The notes below the pieces were generated by a model that saw only the letters and a list, made by a program, of their open reading frames with translations, was not told the DNA's origin and did no database searches. Made by a program: the position numbers and the translations under genes. Shown here piece after piece: positions 51,201 through 63,200 of a DNA stretch of 64,000 nt. Origin of the DNA: Oxyruncus cristatus (Eukaryota > Chordata > Aves > Passeriformes > Cotingidae); NCBI GenBank assembly GCA_013399855.1, contig VXAY01002386.1:64404-128403 (forward strand), read 5' to 3'. Positions within the stretch are counted from its first letter, which is position 1, and each line of letters opens with the position of its first letter.

Positions 51201-54200
51201 AAAATACTATTTTCTTCAACAGAATTTAATCCTGATGTATTTTGAGTAGGGAAGGACAGAACATAAAGATACAATTTTTCCTTCTGTTCTCTTGTTTCAA
51301 ACATCTCCTGTTAATAAGAATTCTCATCTCTTGAGATACCAGTATTGTATTCTTGAATACAATACCTGCATCAAGCCACCTGGAACATTTATTTGCAGTT
51401 CTGGAGAATGAGTTGCTCTAAATATTACCTTCTGTAATATTTATATGATCCTGCAGAGTTGGTAAGTCAGCAGATCTTAGCCTGAATAGGGACATACAGA
51501 GGTTAGGAATCATGTTCCGTGGAATTGTCTTACAGAAGAGATTTATAAGGTATTAGATCAAAGAAATGGGGTTTGCAGGTCAGTGTATTTAGTTTGTTAA
51601 ATATATTGCTGAAACAAGTAGGTTTTCATTAATTACTTTTTAAATCAGGTCTGTCTTCCATGGAATTCAAAATCTAGGAATTCGGTAAATAGTTTTTCCG
51701 TATTAACAGCTTGCACTTTTCATAGTACACTTGCACTCTTTCTAGATTTTATTCAACCAGACTATGTAATAGTACATACCTTTAATATAGTTTATGTAAA
51801 TAAAAAACAAAGTGAAAACAAGAAATGAAACAAATAAAATGGGGAAAAAAAAAGAAACCAAAAAATATAAAAGGAGAGATAAAGTCTAAGTGGATAATGC
51901 AAGAGACATTCCTACATCATTTGAAAGCATTTGGTAATAGTGCCAGGTTCATTATTATAAGAAGGAATTGTAAAAAAACATACCGTGTAAGTCTGAAGTA
52001 GGTTTTTTGAGGTGTTTAGCCTGTGTAACTTCACAAATTCCACATCTTTCACAAATAGTTGCACTGGAAATTGTACCTATGGGTGCAGTGATTTACTAGT
52101 GGTACATGATTAAGTTTTCAAAATACTTCCACGAAATAGTCAGAAATTATGCTTTTATGTTAGGCCAAGTGATCTATACAGCACTTTGAAAATACTATCT
52201 GTATCTGAAGTTGATTCTGCTTTTAAAATAATGAAGCAGTTGACTTGTGAGTTGAGAGGTGTCCTTTAAATAGTGGTCATTTTAGTGTTTGAAACATTTT
52301 TGATTCAGAAGTAATAGCTATTTAAAATAACCGATCAACATAAAAGTGCTGTACCTTATTTAGAACATAACAAAACAGTCACTGCAAGCTGGACTGATGA
52401 TATTGGAAGCTGAACTCCTGGCCCTGTATTCACCAGTAAAGAGAATAAAAAGTAACTTCCTAGAAATAATTTAGTAATAATGATCTAAGGAATGACATGT
52501 AAAATACCAACTAATTTAGAATAGGTTGCTGTGCCTGTGCTCATTGTATTTGTCAAAACACTTAAAGACCTTGTACTGTTGTGGAAGTTGGCAGTTGATA
52601 ACATTTGTGATGTTAGGATGATGACCATATTTAAGGAAAGCAGGGATAATATGGTCTGGCAGGAAAATTTTCAAGTATTTTCAAATAAGTATACTAGTTC
52701 TGAGAGTTGGTGTTTTGTTGTTTTTTTTTTTTAAACTTTCATACTAGCTTTAATAATAGTTTGAAAAAAAATTGGTAGGATTCGGGGAGCAAATTACATA
52801 TATATAATGAGGTTTTGATAGTCTCTTGGACTACGGTAAAAGGCAAAAAGGCCAAACCCAATATTTCTCAGGAAGATCATACCATGTCGTAAGGCTGGAG
52901 ATGGATGTAAAGCTACAAAGAAAATCACTTGCCAGGTAAGAACAAATTGCTGAGATGCACAAGTCAGAATAAGTGTGGTATATTCTGCTGAAGTTGTTGC
53001 ATCTTCTTTTATAGTCTTCTTTCACAGTTTTCACTGACATGTCTTATTTTGTTTCCAGGTTTATGGTAGGTTGTGGTAGATGTGATGATTGGTTTCATGG
53101 TGATTGTGTTGGACTGAGCCTTTCTCAAGCACAGCAGATGGGTGAAGAAGATAAAGAGTATGTGTGTGTGAAATGCTGTGCTGAAGAAGACAAAAAAATG
53201 GAGTGTTTTGATCAAAGTGTACCAGATACTCCAGTGAAACTTGAGCATAGAGAAGAAAAAGCAATAGAGTGTGAAAAACTGGGGATGTCAAAGCAAACAC
53301 CTGCTAGTAATCTAAACACGACAGCTGAAAAAACCAAGCAAATGGAGGACACTGGGAAGCACAGAGTCAAAATCTTCAGACGGGTGAGTCTTAACTTAGT
53401 ACTGTAAGTTCTTTTAATTATTGGGATTAGAAGGGTTTTTCCTGTCCTATTGCTAGTTAATAGATTGTGTTTCAAACATCTTTGTGAATCTATAACTGCT
53501 CTTTTATTGTCAGAGTTACTTCATTTTCTTACTGGCATGACATCTTCAAGATGATATTGCTAAACTCTTCTTATACTTGAACAGGTTTATGTGCATTTCA
53601 TATGCATATAGAATATCCTGAGTTGGAAGGGGCCCTTAAGGATCATCAAAGTCCAACTCCTGGATGTGTATATTAAACTATACATACAGGTGTATATAGA
53701 AGTGGTGAATAACTTAGTGCATTTTTCTTTTGGATTTCTAAATTTATTATAGGACATCTGGCAATTTGCTGTATGTTATAAACTGCAGATATATTAAATA
53801 TCTGTAAGACAATATGACAACAGTGTTTTACTTTTGAGTGCTTTTACTTCAGACTGTGTGTTTTGTGTCTGATTTTACTAGCCAAAGAATAATTTGCAAA
53901 GAGTATTGGAGACAATTCTTCAGTCCTTTAGTATATAGTGTCATATTCATGATAACATAATCATCAATTCTGTCTTATTTCTGAATAGTAGTATTGAAAC
54001 TCTGACATGTAAGCTATTTTTCTTAATTTTGGCTTACATATGCTTTCTAAACATCAGTGATATCTGTGGATATATAGCTAAAACTAGTTAAGGGATATTA
54101 CTTTGTATCCCTTGCGTATTAAAATAAAACATAGTGTTTTTCAATACAGAGCTGAAGTGCAAATTGTCTGTGTTGTGTCTTCAGGCAGTATTTAAAAGAG

Positions 54201-57200
54201 ACTGCAATGCTTGGCAGTAATTTGAAATTTTGTTCGATAACTCTTCAGAAAATATTATATGATGGTGCACACATTGAGGGTATACGGTATTAAAAAAAAA
54301 AGAAAAATATGTGGTAATTATGTGGTGGTTGATTGTAACAGTAGTGTGCTAACATGTGTTAATATTTATTTCAGGAATCTGGTGATGGGAAGAACTTGTC
54401 AGAGTCCAGAGACTTGGATACTAAAAAAGGGCAGCATGTTCCTGCTCGGAAAGGACCACAAACTGGTGTAATTCCTCGGCGGTCCCCTGAAGATAAAAAT
54501 GAAAAAATAAGTAAAGAATCCCTTAGTATGGCAGAAAGGTCCACAAAATCAGGTACTGAGGTTTGGTGAAGTACTGCACACTGTAATTCACATATATGTG
54601 AAGGATGATAACTTTCTTTATAGTATCAGTTTTTCAAACCGCATTCCATTGTAGAAATGACAGTGATCTGGAGAGCTTGTTCCCATGATGTTTATGATCT
54701 TTATTTCTCTTTTTTTTTTTAAATATTTTTTTTGGTAGTAGATAAATGCTTCCTATGTAGAGGTGTGTTTCCTGTTTCAACAGTAGAGGATGCTCACGTA
54801 ATCAAGAGTGGGAGAAAAGTACATAGACATCTCTGTATTAAACTTTATTTCACATTGCATGAGACTTGGAAATACTCTTCCATAAAATACTATGAAATAC
54901 TTAGTGTATGTAAAAGTGTTTTAATTTCTGTATGAATTATATTTTGACTTACTGATGTATTTTGCACAAATTATCAATTTTATCAACTCATTTCAAAGGG
55001 GAACACTATATTGCACACTGAGTCATCAGATTTTTATCTAAATTTATTTGAAAGATTGAAGGAACGTGTTTCCCCTCCCAGCAACCTCTGTCCTCTCCCC
55101 AACTCCCTTCCAGGAAGCATTATTCCTCTAAGATCGTGATAATGTGAAATTGTTGTCATTTCAAACTGAAATCTCAGCAGCAAAGCCAGTGAGATTTTGT
55201 GTGAGAACCATCTTTAACTCCTAAATTCAAGCCTTGAATTTTTGTCTAAAAAATACATAATTCTGCCCTTCTGTTTTTTTGCCAATGCCAATACATTCTA
55301 GAAACTCTCATTAGAGTTGAAAATATCAGCGTTAAATGTGAATCTAAATGTAAGTATTTTATACTGACAATACAGCAACAATTTCAGAATAGACGTTAAT
55401 CTCAAAATCATTTTTAAAAAGAGAGGACACTTGGTAGTCTCATTTAGGATGATTAGCATAAAATTAAAGCAGCACAGTTGTCTTAATCTGTTGACTGCTT
55501 TGAATTATGCTTATAAAGGCATTGTTTATTGCTGATCTTGCCCATCACTTGCCTGCTGTGGGACTTTGTTATCAGACATTTGAAATGTTGCAAAAGTGTT
55601 ACTGGCATGTGAAGGTTTTCCGTTTCCCCTGATCCTGTCAGGCTACGGTTTTTGAAAGGTTTTAGTCCAGTTCTTCATCCTTCTGAGGAGGAGGAGATGA
55701 GCAAAAATATGTATTGAGCAAATAAAAGCGTTATTAGAGCTGCTGTACTTAACAAGACCAGCACGGGAACACTGTAGATCACAGCACAGAATGGCAAAGA
55801 GCTCTTAGGTCTGCACCACCTTGCTGGCAAGGAAAGGGAAGCCGGTAATTTTGATTGGAATCAGAGTTGGATTCATGAGAGTTGATCCACCCACACTATC
55901 TGCCCAACAGAAAAGAAAATCTGCCTTTTTGTAGCCACTTGAAAGTATAGTTAAGTTTGCTTCTGGTGTTAATGCATTTTAAGTTGCACTCAATAGCAGA
56001 AAGTAATAATAAAGACAGACTTCTTTTTACAATCGAACTCTCCAGTTAGATCTTCATTGGTCTTCAATTTGTTTCTTTTTCCAGAGTGGAAAGTGAAAAA
56101 AGTAGTATTATTTATTTGCCATTGCTTTCCTAAATAGAAGGCTACTGCTCAAAATTAGTGATGTGTTCACATGTGGAGACAGATGACCTTTCAGTTGACA
56201 CTCTGAAAATTAATAATTTTGCTTTAATGATTTTAATTTGGTTAACTTATCCATTATTTGGATTATTTGTGACACAATCCTTATAATGACCTTGTTTTAA
56301 GAGTGTTCTGAGTCAGAAGCTGAGATTATTATAATTGAAATAATTTTGATGGCCAACAGATACAGAAATGCAAAGTTTAATGAAAAAAGGGATTTTAAAG
56401 TTAAACTTACTATGCTTATGATATGTGCTTCACAGTATATTATTTTTCAGTTTATTCATTGAAAAACTAATCTATGTGGGTTTAAAAATTCAGAGTCAAA
56501 AATCTTACTTAAGATTAAACTAATAAACACTGGTCATCTTGGTTTAGCGTAGAAGAAAATACCTTAAAACAAAGGGCAGTGGCCCTGTTTGTTTCTGCCA
56601 AGGAAGCTTTTTTTTATGGATTAATCTAAGTAACACAAAATCTAAACCAAAGAAGAAAAAAACCCTCAACCTGTCAAAAACCATTCACTCTGTAGGTCTG
56701 TTCCTTCTTTTTGAAGGTCAGTTCTTAGCAGTTTAAAAATAAAACTTCATGACAGTAACTCCAGCAAGAGTAAAAGTTTATAAAAGTGGCTTGAGAATTT
56801 TACAGTTTTTAACTGTGTTTTGTTAGGTGTTCATGAGAAACAAGAAATTAGGAAAAAGAAAAATGAAAAAGGATCCATTAGTGCAACACACCTGCCAGCC
56901 GTGCCAGCTTCCAAACCTTCTGCTGATCAGATAAGACAAAGTGTCAAGCAGTCTCTTAAAGAAATTCTGATGAAAAGGTAAAAATACATAAATAAATTAT
57001 TAATTTTTGTTTGGAAATATTTTCATTTGGAAAGAAGAGGAAAAAATATTATTTGGAAGCATTTGGTAATTTTTGCCATTGTGTTTTCTCACAGATTGAC
57101 AGACTCCAGTTTAAAGATTCCCGAGGAGAGAGCAGCAAAAGTTGCCACAAGGATTGAAAGAGAGCTGTTTTCGTTTTTTCGGGACACTGATGCAAAGTAT

Positions 57201-60200
57201 AAGAACAAATACAGAAGCTTAATGTTCAATCTAAAAGATCCTAAAAATAATGTATGTGAAATTTGTCTGTTGTGCTTTACAGAAATCCTTTATTTGCTGT
57301 AGATTAAAGGAACAGTCTTCTATGTAGATACTTTATGAATCCTACTGCAATTTACCTGTTTTGGGGGTTTTTTAATATTTTTTTCTGTTTCTTTGATGTT
57401 ATTTGTTCTTTGGGCACTCAGTGTCCCCTCTCTTCTTTTTCCTCATTATTAATTATTCAACTCTTTGCTCTCACTGTACATTTTATTGCTGGGTTTCAAA
57501 GTGTAATGTATATAGCTTGCCTAGGTTGTGTTTATCTTCACCATTGATCTCTTATTTGGATGTTCCTGTTTTCCCCCATAACTCTTTAGTGTTTACTGCA
57601 CTAATTGTTTTTCTGTCTGGGATCTTGTCTCACCATGCTTTTTCATACCCAGATTTCTCAAGCTTGATCTTCACTTTCTTTTCTGCTTTCTATGAGCTCA
57701 TTAGTCAATATCATACCTCCTCAGCTTCTGTCTTTTGTCCTTTTATCAGGTATTCCGATCAAGTTGCTTTGTTTGTAGTATTTTGCCTTTACAGTTATCC
57801 AACTGTAAATTACGTGAATAGGCTAACTTGTCTCTTAACAGTTAACTTTTGCCTTCTCTTTGCTCATACCCCTACATTAGTTGGTTTTCTTTCTTTTACC
57901 CTAGGACTTGATTCGGTCAAGAAGTGTAGACATCCTCTTTGATACTATCTTCTCTTTGTTGTATAATACAGAGGATTTGCACCTTTTTAAAAAACCAAAA
58001 ATGTCTGAGTTACTGCTGCAGTGGACATAACTCACTTTCTCCTTTGAAACAACTGTTGATTTATACATCTAATCATTAAGTGTATATGTGGATACATTGT
58101 TATGAAGAATAAATGGAGGTTTGGAATTAAGCTTTTTAGGTTATAAAATCTGGTACTACTTCCTGCAGGGGAAGAAACAAACCCGCATAATCACTATAGC
58201 TGTACAAAGCATGTTGTACGTTGCTTCTCTGATGTATTTCCTGCTGCAAGCTGTTTTTGTCTTGATAACAATAGTTACTTTTCTGTTTTCTTCTAGATAT
58301 TATTTAAGAAAGTGTTGAAAGGAGAAGTTACTCCAGACCATCTAATAAAAATGAGTCCAGAAGAACTGGCTTCCAAAGAACTGGCTGCCTGGAGACAGAG
58401 AGAAAACAGACATGTGAGATTTGTGAACTTATGTTGTTTAATTGACAGCCTAAGCATGTGTAACTTCTGTTTGCAGATTAAGTGTGTGCAGAACAAACAG
58501 AATGCATGTTGTACAAAGCAACTGTGACTAAGCAGGAGGATCTCTACAATTTCTTTAGTATTCAAAACCCAAAGAGGTTGTTAGGAGAGAAGTGAAAGAA
58601 GTATAGTCAATTTTTGAAAGGGGGAAACCATGCATTTTCCTTTGCCGTGCAACTGTATTGCTGTTCTTTGTTCTTCTGTCTCAAGAGTGAAGGCTTCTTT
58701 GTCCATATTTTCTGTAACATTTTAAAGCTCTTGCTAGAGCTTTAGAGATATCCATTTTTTAAAGAGGGAGAGAGATCTGTTTGGGCAAACCAAACCAAAC
58801 TGGTGTTGTTTCCAGCTTACTGATGGAGCATGACAAATCACCCTCCAAGAAGTAAACTCGAAGCTGAAAACCTGATCTGCCAGTCTGAAAAGCAGCCTAG
58901 AGGGAAAACAGAGAAAAAAAACCAAGAAAGTGTAGGAAGATTGTTAGGTTACTTTGAGCATGACTTTTCTTGAAACTGAAAGTTACACTATATTTATAGC
59001 TGTGTTGACAGTTTAGTAGGAGAAGCAGAAATATGAAAAACTGTATTACTTTTATAGAAAATGCCTTTTTCTTGCCTATAGAAATGCCCTCTTTATTGGG
59101 CATTTGGTCCAATGATAACTGCAGCTGCTTGGAAATGGCCATTAAAAGTCTTCTAGTTTACTAAATCTGGGTTTATGTTGGCAGAATCTTTGGTATTTAT
59201 ATGCCACATCAGAGAACCTAAAAGCGTGATATTTGCATAGTGTTAACTGCTATGCATTTTGTGTTTGGATTTTATGATACCAGGAATTGTGGGTTTTATC
59301 AGATGATTTCTGATAAAAAATAATGAGTATGTAGAGTAACACATTATAGATGGAAATTCATCCTTTTGAATTCTATGTTCTGGGAATGAATGTTCTCTGA
59401 TAACTGATTCAGTATGGTACGATGCTGTTTTAGAGACTGCAATGTGCATTGCAGTAGTAATTATTCCTGTGTTTTTTTCTTTCCATTACATATTGTGACT
59501 AGACCTCTTTATGAATCATGACAACTTTTTGTTAGTTTCTATGCAAAAATCCAGTTGTTGGATTATTCAATTATCTTGAAGTTGTTTCGAAGGCCTATAA
59601 AGACATGAAAAGTTTGATTATTCTGTAACTATCCAAAGTCTGTCTTTTCCAGTGCATCTTTTTTACATTTGTTTTTATAAACATTATTGAAATACTGAAA
59701 ACAGACCATGCGTAATTGTATTCCACTGCTTTGACAAAGAGTTTCAAAACAAATGTGTATGCTGTTCAAAAAATTACTAGGGTCCTAGTTATTTAGGAGA
59801 AATACTTCAAAATTTCTAGAACTTGAAATGGAATACAGCATGTAAAATAAATATGCATCATTTGACTATATTTTTCATTTTCCTGTTTAAGCAAGACATT
59901 GTCTGCTGCTTAATTTTATTTTTTTTTAATTTCCCAGGCTGTTCAAAAGTAACTGTAGGGATTTGGCAGGCAGATAAAGCATCGTAGAATCCTTGTTTCC
60001 TTAATAAACCAGGCTTAAAATATTTGCAACAGCCAACACTTCTTGATTTAAGATGTGGAAATGTGCCTTAAGAAGCAATATTAGAAATAATGGTTTATAT
60101 TTTATTTTATTTTATTGCAACAGAGCAATAAAAGCAGCAGTGCTGATCAGAATTAGCACATCCATTACTTTTAAGAATGTTTTAAGAATACCTTTAAATG

Positions 60201-63200
60201 TTTTTTCTTTGAGGTGAAGGTTTAGGTGTATGTATTAAAAAGCAAGCTCTTGAAAAAATAATGCTAATCTGCATGTATTTTATATCATTCATTGTCCCTA
60301 CTATTATTGGAAAAGAGTTAAGGTGTTTTTTTGTTGGTTTTTTTTTTTAGTTTAGCTCTTAGAAAATCAGAATTATTGATATTTTAATTTAGTGTTGAAG
60401 GTTTGCTTTATAACTTGTATAAATACATGCCTGGTAAGTATTTGCTGCACCGTAGAAGTTAGGTGGGCTACTTGCATGTTTGCTATATGAAACTACTTGA
60501 CACTTGCAAAATAAAAATATATTATTTTTTTCCTCCAGAGGTTTTCCTAATGCCATTCCAGTTTATCTCNAGAAAATCAGAATTATTGATATTTTAATTT
60601 AGTGTTGAAGGTTTGCTTTATAACTTGTATAAATACATGCCTGGTAAGTATTTGCTGCACCGCAGGAGAAGTTAGGTGGGCTACTTGCATGTTTGCTATA
60701 TGAAACTACTTGACACTTGCAAAATAAAAATATATTATTTTTTTCCTCCAGAGGTTTTCCTAATGCCATTCCAGTTTATCTCTTATATTTGTGGATTTCC
60801 AAATTTTATGTTTTGAGAATAGCTACATATAACTTCCTGTTTTCACAGACAATTGAAATGATTGAGAAAGAACAGAGAGAAGTTGAAAGAAGACCTATCA
60901 CAAAAATTACTCACAAAGGAGAAATAGAAATTGAAAGTGAAACACCGATGAAAGAACAAGAGGAAGTAATGGAAATTCAGGTATAGAAGAAAGCATGACA
61001 CCACATTGTATTTAGTTCATAGATGATATGGTTGTGAAGTGTTTTCTTTATGATTTTGTTGTTCAGATCTGTAATTATGTGTTAGGTCTCTTTTGAGTTC
61101 AGTTTTTCTTTGATCCTTACTGACTTTTATTTCTGGGCCTGGTAAATTAGTTGGATTTTTTCCTTCCGTATTGTGACAGTATGATGAATTCTGGCAATTG
61201 TAGAAAATAGAAAGTAGAAATTAGAAAATGTTCTAAATGTTACCCAAAGATATTTGAGAATACCAATTAATTCTTTTAATACGTTTGTGATTTTGTGATA
61301 GCATTTTAGGCCATACAGCTGAAGCAGAGAGCTTTATGTCTGAAGGGGAGAAAACACTATAAAACATTAAAGCAATATGAATGGCAATATTAGCTCTGGA
61401 TATTAACAGAGTGGGAAAAAAGGCTAACTGAAATATATTTGACTTTTCTTAGGAACCTAACATGAAGTTGTTTGAGAAGTCAGACGAAGCTGAAAAAGAT
61501 AAAGAAATAAATGAATCTGCATCTCCGGACACCACAAGTCAACATAAAAATCATCTCTTTGATCTTAACTGCAAAATCTGCATAGGTATTTGGAAAAGCA
61601 CATGAAAATAAATGTATCATGCCTCTATAATAATTTTCAGTCATAAATGTCATTAATCATATGTAAATAAATGTGGTTCTTAACCTAGTTTGAAAGTTGT
61701 AGAAGCAGTGCTCTACTTCATAATTTACAAAAGAGACAGTACTAAAATGATAGGTTATTGGCACAAACTTGTCTTCTTTTTTATAAAAAAGACTGCAGAG
61801 AAAGAAGTTCCTATAATGGATATGCATACTAGTGTTGATTCCTCATTTCTTTATTCTGTGCCATTACAGCGTCAATATTTATGTATAGTACTGTATAAAC
61901 ATATACAATGGATAAATTTATAACATGTATAAATAGGTATAAAATGTATGAATTCCTTATCCTATCCCACTTCAATGGCAATATGTAGTGGTTTTGATGT
62001 GTCTTCCATGTGTTCAGAGGAAATGCTCTTTTTGTTTCTTTAATAAAAAATTAAAACTGCTGCAATTCCTTCTCTGCAGGACGAATGGCACCACCTACTG
62101 ATGATCTTTCTGCGAAAAAAGTGAAAGTGTCTGTTGGAGTTGCACGGAAACAGTCAGACAATGAAGCTGAGAGTATTGCGGATGCACTTTCCTCAACATC
62201 AAGTATTTTAGCTTCAGAATTACTGGAAGATGATAAGCAAGACTCATCAAAATCATTCACACCTCTCCCAAAGTAATACAAACTGCAGAAACAGTATTTT
62301 TAAATGAAAGACATTATTAATCTTGTTAAGCTATTATGTCTAAAGCTAATTTTTAAATTGCATTTCATTAATCCATTTGTGTACTTGAAGTTGTATACAT
62401 CGTAAGAATGGGGTTCTCTGCTGGAGTAAGTGTGCATATGAATAATACTATTTTTATTGTTGTGATTGCAGACTTCTAATTACTACATTTTCTCTTAGGG
62501 AAAAGTAAACTATGTTTACTATGCAACAAGGTCTAAAAAGAATTCACATTAAAAGAAATCAGGATATAGATTTCATATTGTATTTTGCTCTTAAGGAATG
62601 TAGTTTGAACAGTGCTGCATTCGAATGAGTGCTGCATTCAAATGAGTGTGTGTCTTTGTGTATATATATAAAGCCAGGGAATTTGAGATTGCTGTAAAAA
62701 GAGCATTTGCACTGAGAAATCAGACTACTTTCAAATCTCAAAGCAGTGCTTTTCTAGACTTGACAGGTAACAGCAGCTTGATTGATGCTTTGCTATATTT
62801 GCTGTCAGCCCCCTCTTCATTTTCTTCTTAGACTCTGCTGTTCGCTAAAGAGGAAATTGCAGTTTATGCGGCTGCTTGTTTCTGGTTTGAGGGAGGGTTT
62901 TCTAGAAAAAACAACTCCCAGTTATTTAGAATTGACCAGAGTTCATGCTGAAATTTTGCCTTTATTGGGACAATGTGATCCTTTACCAAGGACAGTGGAC
63001 TAAACTTGGAATCTGCAGTGTCTTGTACTGACAGAAATAAATGTAGGGTTACATGTTACTGTAACAGCACAACATCTGCTACTACTGGGCATCCTGCTTA
63101 AAACCGCTAATAGCATGCCTAGAATATTTTGATAGCAACATGTTGGGAAATGTTGAAATGCATAATCTTTTCCACAAGGAAACCCTCAGGTTAAGAAACA

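Larger units (their letters stand above)
42844..53058 (+). other. PHF3: PHF3 intron splitting the PHD finger, 10215 bases
   Basis: The longest intron in the window. It separates the first PHD zinc pair from the rest. It contains an exon-like 47-base segment at 46322-46368 and an A-rich patch near 51790-51890. ORFs within (for example 49125-49550, minus, 141 codons) are not recognisable proteins. Confidence 0.85.

Noticed and set aside
57403..57942. 179-codon plus-strand ORF in a PHF3 intron
   Set aside because: A T/C-rich tract yields Phe, Leu, Ser and Tyr with few stops; no domain and no splice logic.
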